Shown: positions 23,647 through 33,893 of the stretch, piece by piece
How the letters are laid out: each line of letters starts with the position of its first letter
Numbering within the stretch: position 1 is the stretch's first letter
Source of the DNA: Delphinus delphis
Taxonomy: Eukaryota; Chordata; Mammalia; Artiodactyla; Delphinidae
Assembly: GCF_949987515.2 (NCBI RefSeq)
Contig: NC_082684.1
Coordinates: 44,792,006-44,856,005, forward strand
DNA: 64,000 bases
Direction: 5' to 3'
The notes under the pieces: generated by a model
Databases searched by the model: none
What the model was told of the DNA's origin: nothing
What the model saw: the letters and a program-made list of their open reading frames with translations, nothing else
Translations under genes and position numbers: made by a program

Positions 23647-23849
23647 AATGCTGCTTATTCTTGGTTGGCAGCATCGTTGCCTTGGAAATGGGGGTTCCCT
23701 CTGAAAGGGGTCTATTTGTTTGTTCTCTAGTGTTTTTCCCTAATTGAGAAAGAAGTGCATGAACAAGGTAAAATAAAACCAAACAGTATAAGAAGACCTG
23801 TTGGAAAGTAAGCTTTCTCTCTCGGTCCAGCCCTCCAGTCTTGCTACAC

Positions 23850-24300
23850 CTGCTAATGATTTCCGGTGTATCCTTCTAGCAATTTTCTCTGCACACACAC
23901 CTGACAATTTTGGACATAAATGAAAGCATACCATGCACACTGTTGTGACCCTTGCTTTTTTTTTTCCAGCTAATGTATTGTGTGGATTGTTCCAAATCTT
24001 CATGTAGGATGTACCTCATTCTTCTTAATATCTGCACAGTGTCCCGTGGTAGCTCTGCTATGGTTTATTTCGCCAGTGCTCTGCTGAAGGGGACTGAGGT
24101 TGAATCCATCGCTGGATATGATATGACACATAGCCCTTTGTACACACATGCTAGTATATGCACAGGATCTACTCCTAAAATGGAATTGCCATGTCATAGG
24201 ATTTTTCCATTTTTAACTTAGCTAGATATTCCCAAATTGCTTTCCAAAGAAGTTTTCCCATTTCACGCTTCTCCCAACAGCGTGTAGAGGGGCTTTTCTT
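23850..24300 (-). mobile_element. Ancient L1M fragment
   Basis: This is reverse-oriented, strongly decayed L1M-type text: 'ctcctaaaatggaattgcc', 'attcccaaattgctttcc' and 'cccatttcacgcttctccc'. It comes from the same region of the L1 as the relic at 16,731-17,420. No open frame is retained. Confidence 0.6.
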
Positions 24301-25846
24301 CATTCTCTCAAAAGAAGTTCTTTAAAGATTAGCAATCCCACATATAGTACACAAAATAAAACCATCCTAAGGAAATGGATTTCTTAATGAAAGATCCAAA
24401 TTACACAAATTGAAAATTGTCAGGACCCCTCGAAGGGGTCAAATCGGGTCCATTGATATGTCTCCCTTTGTGATGACATTATTTGTCTCCATTTACTCTG
24501 AGCTCTTTGGGAACCCCACCAGTTCTACAATTTTACACAGAAAATTTCACTGAAAAGTCTGCAAATTTATTTATCACTGTCTCTGAAGGAGGTGACTGTC
24601 CCCAACACTTCTTAAGTGTATCCTGAAACAACTTTTGAACACATTCTCCCATTCTGAAGCTGGAGCTTGTCCCCTAACTCCCAAGTTACTATCAGAATCA
24701 TTCTCTATTGCCCCTAAATGTCCTCTGCTCTAACTGAGCCACTGACTGCCCAAGGAGAAAATGACCACATTCACTGTCGTTCATAATAATGCTGCCTTCA
24801 GATTATGTGGACCTTCTCCACCGAAGTGCTCATAACATTTAAATATATGCTATCTTGTTTATGTCCACATTCTGTCACCGGGGTGGGGGAAGGTACTGCT
24901 GAAACTCTGCAGAGATACGAGAGAGGTTATCTTGTTTTCCTCTGCAGCAGCTGTGAAAATGAGATCCTGGGCCAAGGTCCCAGGATAAATCAAGGTGGAT
25001 CCAAGGAAACTAGGTGACAGAACTTAAAAGAAATCCATTAAGTGATATTTATTTTTTTAGTTTTGGATTTCCTCAGAATCTGTGGGTGACTTTTAAAACT
25101 GCAGAGTCAGGGGAGAAGTGGGGCACTGAGATGCCAGACCTCCTTCCATTGGGCATGAATGTGTTGGCAGATGATCCCATGCTTCCATCTGGCCCGCCGG
25201 AGGGGACAGGTGCCGGGACTCTTTTAACCTATGGATAAAAGGATAAGAAAGTGCTGTGAGGATAGTTAGGGAAGAAGAACAGGTGGAAATGGGAAGAACA
25301 AATTTGGCAGTTTCAAGCCTGCTGCCAGCTGAGCAGGTACATGATTGCAGTGTGTTAATCTTCAGAGGTAAATTTACATTAAGATTCGTCAGCGTTTACA
25401 AAGGTCAGTTCGAGTAGTGAGTGGCTGTTTGGATGAAAGAAACCCCACGGGTCTAAGAGGGACTGTGAATCTCGTCCAGGACCTAATTTGTTTGGGAAAG
25501 TAATATATACAGTGGGAGGCTTGGTTTTGAATTCTAGAGAGTACCAGGAAGGGACCTGCTGGCCGCTCTGAGCTCTCCAGCCCAGGAAACTGCAGACATC
25601 ACTTGTCTTTTGGAAGGCCTCCACCAGCTCACCTGGATGTCCCAGGGCTGAGCCCAACCAGAGAATCCTCAGAGTCCCACTGTGTCCCCAAGGCCACCAT
25701 CACCGAGTAGAACCCACCCTTGGCAGAAAGAAGAGACTCAGCCTGAAACAGCATGACATCTTCAGTACCACTCAAGGTGTTCTTTGAACTTCCCCGGGGC
25801 TTCCAGGAGAGGGCCAGAGACAGGGAAAGGGAGGAGGGAGGGAGTT
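24301..25846. other. Unique sequence, nothing recognised
   Basis: No exon or RNA gene is recognised. A small perfect inverted repeat, gacccct-cga-aggggtc, lies at 24,424-24,440. The rest has ordinary composition. Confidence 0.4.
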
Positions 25847-26012
25847 AACAGTTATTACACCTACATTCTGTGCCTAGAAGCTGTGCTAGAAGCACACTTA
25901 GTATTCGTCAGTTCCCTAGTGGCAGGTACTAGTACAGATATTCTAAAAGGGGAAACTCGAGGATCAGAGAGGTTCAGCAGCTTGCCTGGAGTCACAGAGC
26001 CCTGCAGTGTCT
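25847..26012 (-). mobile_element. MIR SINE relic
   Basis: The reverse MIR core is visible as 'ctgtgcctagaagctgtg', 'ggggaaactcgaggatcag' and 'gcctggagtcacagagc'. Confidence 0.75.
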
Positions 26013-26059
26013 ATGTGGACATCTGTTGATTTGGCCTGCCCTGCATCCCTTCCTCCTTA

Positions 26060-26440
26060 AGCAAAAGCACCATCTCTCCTAGGTTCAGATGGGACCAATC
26101 TCCCAACCCTCCCACCCAGGGGTGTACATATGACTCAGCCCTGGCCAATTAGCAACCTCATCGAGACCTTTGTTGAACCCCTTGGCAAAGACTCTCTTTC
26201 TTGTGCTAAGGATCAGGTGCGTGTAGAATTGCTGAGGAAGATTCTCCTTAGTGTGAGGCCAGTGGAGAGATCATCAGAGCCAGAAGGGAGAAAGAGACAG
26301 ATTTCCAATGACATCTTTTGAGTACTTGGATGTTAACTGTGCCTGAAAGCAAAACATCCCCCTGGACTTTTCAGTTACTTGAGCCAATGAAGCCCTTGCT
26401 TATACTATTTTGATTAATGCAGTAAAAAGCTGGAATTTGA
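26060..26440 (+). repeat. Old LTR-like repeat, unclassified
   Basis: Text such as 'tgactcagccctggccaat', 'ccaatgacatcttttgag' and 'cctggacttttcagttac' recalls an ancient mammalian LTR-type repeat. I cannot name the family, and no target duplication was found. Confidence 0.4.
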
Positions 26441-26864
26441 TCCTAGTTTTGACTGACTCCAAAGCCACTACACAGAGCAGTTTCCCCCAAAGGCAGCACT
26501 TGCTGAGTCAGCATTTTCTTAAGGCCCTTTAGCATTCTTCAGGGTGGAGTACAAGTCCAGCGCAGCTGTGAGCTTCAGGAAACTTCTGATACTGGTCCAT
26601 TGTTAAAGTCACCGCCCCCTGCAACAGACACACACTCACATGCACATATTCCTCTGGGGGGTGGTGGCTAGAAAATCTTCCCCTGGTATCTGTCACCAGT
26701 CATACTCTGTGGCCTTCGGTTTGCTACAAGCAACCCAAGCTGTGATGGTGTGGGCCCCTTGGAGGTGCCAGTTGAGATCTTGCTGGGACCCCAAGTGCTC
26801 TGGGGGGAAGGGAACACCAGCAATTGTCACAGTGTTCTTGGGAAAACATTGCTGGGAGATTGTC
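26441..26864. other. Unique sequence, nothing recognised
   Basis: No gene or repeat is recognised in this interval. Confidence 0.4.
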
Positions 26865-27307
26865 TTCATCTGTTTGGGCTGCCATAACAAAATATCATAG
26901 ACCACAGAGCTTAAACAACAGAAATTTAGTTTCTCCCAGTTCTGGAGGCTGGGAAGTCCAAGACCAAGGTGCTGGCAAGGTAGGTTTCATTCTGAGGCCT
27001 CTTTTCTTGGCTTGTACGTGATGCCATCTCACTGTGTGCTCATATGGTCTTGTCTTGCGTGTTCGGGGCATGGGGATGTACATGCACGGCAGAGAGGGGA
27101 GTGTAGCTGGGGTGAGAGGAGTGGGGAGAGTGGTTTCTGATGGTGTATTTTCTTACAAGGACACTAATCCTATTGGATCAGGGCCCTACCCTTATGACCT
27201 CATTTGACTTTAATTACTTATGTAAATTATTTCCAAATATAGTCATGTTGGGGTTAAGGCTTCCGCCTATGAGTTTGCGGGGAAGACAAAAACATTCAGT
27301 CTATAAC
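26865..27307 (-). repeat. MLT1 LTR (ERVL-MaLR)
   Basis: On the minus strand this reads as an MLT1-type LTR. The 3' terminal part is seen at the left as 'gggctgccataacaaaata', 'ttaaacaacagaaattta' and 'cagttctggaggctggga'. The U3 side is at the right with 'tatgacctcatttgac' and 'ttatttccaaatatagtc'. MaLR LTRs are non-autonomous relics of class III retroviruses. Internal sequence was not seen next to it. Confidence 0.8.
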
Positions 27308-29542
27308 AAAGGTGTACTGGAGGCTTTCAGGCCAAGGAGATGTGGAGAAAATGAAGAACAGAATATTCAGGAGAACTTGCAGGCAGGCAGTTGGTGTCAC
27401 TTCCCAGGGCCCAGACTTGGGCACTTGGCAATGCTCAGGATGGGTACCTTCTGGATCTGAGCTTCTCTGCTGTCTCATTACAGGACAGAATGTTGGCTTT
27501 TCTTTTCTCGTTTTGGTGGCAATACATGTCGGGGCTTGCTGGTTTCAAGATAAATCCACATCTTCAGGTTGTGGTATCCCACCTGGGAAAACTAAATTAG
27601 TTAACTGAAAATGAAAAATAGGAAAATTAAACCGGCAAATTCTCCAAACATATTGGGCCAATTTAAAACCCAGGTTAACACTGATTTATTGTTTTAATAA
27701 GATTCCTGTGTAAGGAAAAATGACTGGTCTACAACATAACTAAGTACAGGGGCATGTGTTCATTTGTCTGCAATATACAGGAGCAACAGGGCAAATGACT
27801 CCTCAAGCTTTATGCATTTTTAAAAAATTTTTAAAACCACTGGGCCATAAAGCATTTTTAACCTAAGACTAATGTCCACAGAATAATGTATATGACAGTG
27901 AATATTCTGAGTTTGCTCTTCACTGAAACTGATGGGGGTCTGGGAAAGCACTGGCCCACAGCTCTCCAGCCAGGACAGTCCCATGGCCGAAAGAGAAGAC
28001 GCCAAGTGGAGAGACAGCTGGACCTGCCCACACCCTCAATGCTAGCGCAAGCCAAGGCCATCCTGCTGTCACAAAGCTGTCACTGTAGCACTGAGGCTTC
28101 AGGAGACAGTGGCACTCATTCCTCTTCAATGAGTCAAGTCCACCGCATGGTCCATCTCAGGTTCAGAGAGCTTGACCAGCTCACCTTGGTCTCCCTGGCC
28201 ACCCATAATGCAGTGCTACGGTCGAGGGCTCTGGGCCCTCTCACCGTACTCAGGAAGAGGCGGTCGCAGGAAGCTGTGTGCACTTCCATCTGACAACATG
28301 TCCAGAGGGCAAGTGCCCAAAAGTCACAGCCACGGTCCAGACGTTCCATGGCTAACCCACAGCCTCGAAAATCACATGGTCATCTCTGACTCTACCACAA
28401 AGGCCAGAGACATAAGGACCATTTCCAGGGCCTTGCAAAGGTGGGCAGAGCCAAGCATCCAGGTCTCTGGTTGCTCAGGAAATAACCTCTTAGGAAGTAA
28501 CAGTCTCTATCAAGAAGCCATGGAGCATAAAATGGATTTAACTGTGTTCCCAGTGTTTCATTTCTTGAGCTGATCAGTGGATACCTGGGCATTTCTTGTA
28601 TTTTTCCTCATCGTCTTTTTTTTTTTTAACATCTTAAATATTGTAGAATACGTTTAAAAAATAAAATTATATTAAGAAAAGAAGGCATTGAGGCAAGAAG
28701 TAGGAATATTTTTTGAAACTCAATATGTTTAAGGAATTTGAGGGGTAACTAAAGAATTGTGTTTCGTAAGAAGTTCGGATAAGATACGTCCCATCTAGCG
28801 CCAACAATGTTTTAAATCTTTGCCCGGGGAGAAGAAATAAAGTACATCAGCTATTGAGTCAAACCTTAAAATATTAGCCATAGACTATTCTGCTCCTTGT
28901 TTGGACCCAACAGAATGGAAAAATGACAACTTCCATCTTTTTACATGCATTTCATCCTTACAAAGCTCATTTTTCATTTATGTAGTTCCACACACAGCCC
29001 CAGAAAGTAGATGATGGCCTTTTGTCTTTTCACTATGGAGGATGAAAGTTGGACACATCACACGAGGAGGCTGAGCACACCCTGGGAAGGGCAAAGAGGG
29101 CTGGACTCAGAAACAAAGGTCGTTTGCTCCATAACCCCTCAGTCCTCACCAAAGGCATTTTATTCCATAAACCTTCAATCAAGCTCGAAGGCTTTACTCT
29201 CGCCCCACCATTTAGCAATCTGGTGTGTATCAGGTGTTAGATAACGTTAATTGGAAACAGACATTTATCATTACTGATTTATATTTGATGAGTATTTATA
29301 ACACTGCATTAACAACAAACAGTAGCAGACAAAAAGGCTGAGGAGTAACGGGGGTTGGAAAGGTTTCATGAAAGGACGGAATCTCTGTCATGAGGCTCTC
29401 TATCACTGGCTCATACTAACAAGTCCATGAAATTGATTTCCATGGAAAAAATTTAGCTGAAAACCCAAGGAATTATTTCAGAATTACTGCAACTGTTATC
29501 TTTCGGGGAATGTCTGTGCGTATGTATGTGCCTACGCATACC
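27308..29542. other. Unique sequence, nothing recognised
   Basis: This is a 2.2-kb stretch without a recognised repeat or exon. Several overlapping open frames at 27,886-28,573 reach about 135 codons on the plus strand, but they show no familiar domain and lie in GC-richer sequence where chance frames are longer. A TATG-rich microsatellite begins near 29,517. Confidence 0.4.
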
Positions 29543-29855
29543 TATGTATGTGTTTGTTTATTTTTGGTTATGTCGCATCTTAGTTGTGGCACGCGGGATC
29601 TTTGTTGTGGCACACGGGCTTCTCTCTAGTTGTGGCATGCGGGTGTCTCTCGCTCGTTGTGGCGCGAAGACTCCAGAGTGAGTGGGCTCTGTAGTTTGTG
29701 TCACCTGGGCTCGTTAGATGTGGCAAGTGGGCTTAGTTCCCCCGACGGCATGTGGGATCTTTGTTCCCCAACCAGGGATCGAACTCACGTGCCCTGCATT
29801 GGAAGGAGGATTCTTTACCATTGGACCACCAGGGAAGTCCCATATGTATGTGTTT
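29543..29855 (-). mobile_element. CHR-type tRNA SINE (long form)
   Basis: Reverse orientation: the A-rich tail is at the left (29,556 onward) and the tRNA-like head ends in gggaagtccc near 29,842. An exact 13-bp duplication, TATGTATGTGTTT, flanks it at 29,543-29,555 and 29,843-29,855, so it landed in a TATG microsatellite. The body includes repeated 'gttgtggcacgcggg'-like units typical of the longer CHR-1-like forms. Confidence 0.92.
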
Positions 29856-30087
29856 TTAACTGAACTGTTTCTTGCTTTTGATAATAAGGAGGCCTAAGTA
29901 GAAAAGCCTTTGCTATATGCAGTAAGCACGTAATTCAAATAAGTTAAATGGGGCTTCGTTCATTGCTCCATTAAAAGTGATAACTTCAGTGTGATTAGGC
30001 TGATTAATGAATTACTGGTTGAGTTGATCAATGGCAATAAAACGAATACGGTTATATAAGAGGAACTGGCTGGGGGTGGGGTGGTTA

Positions 30088-30407
30088 AAAAGAATACAGT
30101 AGGGGCTTCCCTGGTGGCGCAGTGGTTGAGAGTCTGCCTGCCAATGCGGGGGACACGGGTTCAAGCCCTGGTCTGGGAGGATCCCACATGCCGCGGAGCA
30201 ACTAGGCCCGTGAGCCACAACTGCTGAGCCTGCGCGTCTGGAGCCTGTGCTCCGCAACGAGAGAGGCCGCGACAGTGAGAGGCCTGCGCACTGTGATGAA
30301 GAGTGGCCCCCGCTCACCTCAACTAGAGAAAGCCCTCGCACAGAAACGAAGACCCAACACAGCCAAAAACAAACAAACAAACAAATAAATAAATAAAAGA
30401 ATACAGT
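30088..30407 (+). mobile_element. CHR-type tRNA SINE (long form)
   Basis: Starts with gggcttccc at 30,103 and ends in an AAAC/AAAT-rich tail. The exact duplication AAAAGAATACAGT lies at 30,088-30,100 and 30,395-30,407. It keeps the extra 3' segment ('agagtggcccccgctc', 'gaagacccaacacagcc') that the short CHR-2 copies lack. It lies inverted to the SINE at 29,543, about 250 bp away. Confidence 0.95.
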
Positions 30408-30544
30408 GGACCTATCTGATAAAATGTACAGGCCTAACGCCCACCTGGAGAACGGTATCCCCAAACAGTTTACAAGAAAACCTTCAAAGCCATAGTGTGA
30501 TGTGGTGGGAAGGAAGGCAGTCAGCTGAGGCATCAGGTCAGTTT

Positions 30545-30727
30545 GGGTGGAATCTGGATCTCCGTTTTACTAGATGTGTGGCCTTGGGCGCCAAGCTCCT
30601 CCTCTGAAAATGGGAATAATAGATCCCCACCTGGGTAGTGGTTGTGAGGGGAAGTGAAACGACGGGTGGAAAACTCCAAGCCCAGGGGCTGGCACATAGC
30701 AGGCCCTCAACACAGAGTGATTTCCCT
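30545..30727 (+). mobile_element. MIR SINE
   Basis: The forward MIR is well preserved: 'gtgtggccttgggcg', 'cctctgaaaatgggaat', 'ggttgtgaggggaagtg' and 'ggctggcacatagcaggc'. Confidence 0.88.
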
Positions 30728-31083
30728 CTCCGCCTCAGGAAAAGATGCTTGTATCTAGAAGAACGAGTCTAGGTTTGAATTCCCTATAGGTACAGTGAGC
30801 GAGAACGAAGAAATGGGATTCTATCAATCGTTTATCTCCACGGCTTCAAAACCCTTATGAGAGCTGTTTATTACTGACTTAAACAGCTGATATGCGGGGT
30901 TCAGCCTTTTCAGGAGTGAAGTATGGAAAGGCTTTCTCACCAGTTACGGAGCTGCCTCTGAATCAAGTCCCTGCACAGCCGTCCCAACCACCTTGGAAAG
31001 CGTGACCTTCCCTTGATCCAGCAACCAAAGGGTTAATGCCTGCTCATTAGGGTGGGAGGTGAGAGGGGGCTGCTTTGCTGCTT
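30728..31083. other. Unique sequence, nothing recognised
   Basis: No gene or repeat is recognised before the SINE cluster at 31,084. Confidence 0.4.
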
Positions 31084-31185
31084 CAGAACCTTCTGGGGGA
31101 TCTTAATTCCCCGAACCCGTGGCCTTGCAGTGGAAGCGCACAGAGTCTCAACCGCTGGCCTGCCAGGGAAGTCCCAGAACCTTCT
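31084..31185 (-). mobile_element. Short tRNA-head SINE fragment with target duplication
   Basis: Only about 80 nt of a tRNA-like SINE head remains (31,095-31,174, ending gccagggaagtcc). The 11-bp sequence CAGAACCTTCT flanks it at 31,084-31,094 and 31,175-31,185. It is more diverged than the neighbouring CHR-2 copy and so looks older. Confidence 0.75.
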
Positions 31186-31373
31186 TTTTTTTTTTTTTTT
31201 TTTTTTTTTTTTGCGGTACGCGGGCCTCTCACTGTTGCGGCCTCTCCCGTTGCGGAGCACAGGCTCCGGACGCGCAGGCTCGGCGGCCATGGCTCACGGG
31301 CCCAGCCGCTCCGCGGCATCGGCAGGCGGACTCTCAACCACTGCGCCACCAGGAAAGCCCCCAGAACCTTCTT
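31173..31373 (-). mobile_element. CHR-2 SINE with internal deletion
   Basis: A young reverse copy has a T tract of over 20 nt from 31,187 and a head ending at 31,359. The exact 14-bp duplication CCCAGAACCTTCTT lies at 31,173-31,186 and 31,360-31,373. About 45 nt of the tRNA-like part are missing between two GCAT tetramers near 31,316, compared with the other copies. It was inserted into the 3' copy of the older SINE's target duplication. Confidence 0.95.
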
Positions 31374-33394
31374 AACATCTCGGCTTCGTTGTCCATTCTG
31401 ACACACCAGAATGTCTCACCACGTCCTACTGGTTTCTAAATATTTTTTCGCTCTGGTTTCTAACCAGTTCTCTCTTCATTCGCCTCTTCTTTGGTTCCCA
31501 ACATATTTGCAGGATAACAGAGAACTGGCAGTCACTCTCCCCTGGGGAGGTCCCTTTTGTGGACTAGAGCTGGCTGTCCTGGCTGCTGTCTCATCTACTT
31601 GGATAGTTTCTCTTCTTAGCTCCAGCTGCTGCGGAGGTCACTTTTCCTTGTAAGATTTGTAATATAAACCGAAACGGTGTAACTGGAGTCCGAGCCTACG
31701 GGGTCGCTTTGTCTGAAGGATTCTGAACCATGAAAGGAGGGATCTCAACAATGTGGTTTCCTGTGGGTGGGCCTGCTCTGAACTGCCATCTCGCCGGCCC
31801 TCCCCCTTGCTCCACTCCCCCAGGGCACATACATCCTTGGAGAGAGCTGACGGGGCAGCTCCCAGACCCGGCCCCCATACACACAAACTGGGCAAGTCTG
31901 GTCCCATTTCGCTCCAGTGGGGCCCCCTCCTGGGAGCCACCCTCTCTCTAGGGAGCCGAGTTATTGTCAAGATCCCATGTGTCCACATTCACAAGGAGCA
32001 CCATCTTTATTCTTTCCATGAATATTAAAGAGCACATGCTTTTTGTACTGGCTGCTGCCGCAGACTCTGCCCTGGCTGGGTTTTAAATGTTATTAGATAC
32101 TGTTGTGATTAATAAAACACACATTTATCCAAAACTTACTGCACTCAGATGCTTTCGGTGACATATTTTAAAGAGCAACTGTTACTAAAAGTACAACTAC
32201 GGCACTATCCTGTGGGAAGGCTGTAAAATTTGACATTAACAAGAGGTTCTCATCCTAGAAGAGTTGAACAGTATTGTCGTAGCTCATTATGGAGATGAGA
32301 GGAAGGTAGGGAAGTTAATGATTAGCCTATTAGTAAAGAGACGTAAGAATGTCAACTCACCGCTCTCCTGCCTGGGAGGCCACCGTTCTAGCCAGTGGGG
32401 TCTTCCTTGTTCTCCGTAACTGCAGAATCAAGAGGAAGATTAGGGTAATTCCAGAAACTCAAACCTCAGGAAAGCATGCCCACATCTAAATGGGACTTTT
32501 ACAAGCAAGACCAGTGGTGGCTGCTGAATACATGTATGTCATCACCTCTGGGAGCGTGGAGATCTAAGGCAGCTGCGGCCAACGTGGTTAGATCTGCATC
32601 TTCTCTTCCCTCCCTCCTCAGTCCCCTGACCCCCTGTTCCTCCCTCCTCTGGCTGGTCTTCAGAAGAGTGTTGGCAGGTAGCACTAAGCTGGGACGGCTG
32701 CCAGGTTTCTAGATGGAGGAGCTGAGCTGCAGTTGTGTTGGCAGAGAAAGGCATGGAAGAGCCAGGGTAAATGAATTAAGTCCTGATTCTCCACAGGAGC
32801 TCCAGGACATTTCTAACACACGGGGGCAGCTGCTGGCCACACTGCATCAGCTGGTACCAGCACAGTGCTGCAGACAGATGGAAACACTGCAACGGTGACC
32901 AAAATGAAAAAGAATCACCACGCCAGAGCAATGCAGGGAGGGGTAGACCTTGTTTTAAACACAACCTCAACACAAATGATTTTTTAAAATAATCTCCTTT
33001 TTCTTATTATTTGCTGCTGATGGTGTAGTACATCTTCAGTTAAGCCACACTAGTTCAAGCAACCGTCTCACACCCTCTCTCTCCTCTAAGCCCAGACTGG
33101 CAGTATTTTTAGGGAGTGGCCAGTTTCCAAGGGCAATATGCCAGGTCTCTACAGAATTAAATAAAATAGAGAAGGGAAGACGACCAACGTAGGTAGTCAT
33201 CTCTGCGTCTCAGATCCAAAAACACATTACTCTTTCCTCAAGAAATTAGATGAGCCACGACTAAGCAATGGAGTGGTGGAGGGTCGTCTAGAATAACCTT
33301 AGCCAACCTTTAAAACTTCCCTCAGGAGTTAATTTCTGACATAAAGTGGATGAAAATATTTAACAAAGAATATGTTAAATGGTTTAGGCTTCAA
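31374..33394. other. Unique sequence, nothing recognised
   Basis: This is a 2-kb stretch with no recognised repeat. GC content is moderate at 31,700-31,950 and 32,540-32,900. No exon with a familiar product was found. Confidence 0.4.
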
Positions 33395-33893
33395 TACCTT
33401 GTGGCAACAGAATAATGCCCTACCACCACCAAAATGTCCCCGTCCTACAACCCAGAACCTGTACATGTGTTGCCTTACCTGGCAAAAGTGTCTTTGTGAT
33501 TAGGGATCTCGAGATGGGAAGATGATCCTGGATCATCGGGGTGGGCCTGATTGAATCACAAAGTGCTTGTATGTGAAAAAGTGAGACAGGACAGTCAGGG
33601 TCAGTGATAGGATGTGGGAAAGACTGGACTGGCCATTGCTGGCTCTGAAGATGGAAGGGGGTCATAAGCCAAGGAATACAGGCAATTTCTAGAATCTGGA
33701 AAAGGCAAGAAAACAGATTCTCTTCTAGAGTCTCCAAAAAGGAACACAGCCTCACTGATACCTTGACTTTGGCCCCGTGAGAGTGAAAGATAAATAAATG
33801 TGTTATAAATAATAATAAACGTATATTGTTTTAAGCCACTAAGCTAGTGGTCATTTGTTACAGCAGCAATAAGAATCTAATACAATCACAATC
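33395..33893 (+). repeat. MLT1 LTR (ERVL-MaLR)
   Basis: A forward MLT1-type LTR: 'aaaatgtccccgtcctac', 'aacctgtacatgtgttg', 'agggatctcgagatggg' and the 3' end 'ttttaagccactaagc' to 'agaatctaatac'. The 3' part includes an AATAAA-like region near 33,800. It is diverged, and no internal region is attached. Confidence 0.85.

Noticed and set aside
24424..24440. Hairpin gacccct-cga-aggggtc as a terminator or regulatory stem
   Set aside because: A 7-bp stem is common by chance at this scale, and nothing around it suggests a transcription unit.
27886..28573. Overlapping 130-codon frames on the plus strand as exons
   Set aside because: The frames overlap in different phases, match no family I know, and sit in GC-richer DNA where stop codons are rarer.
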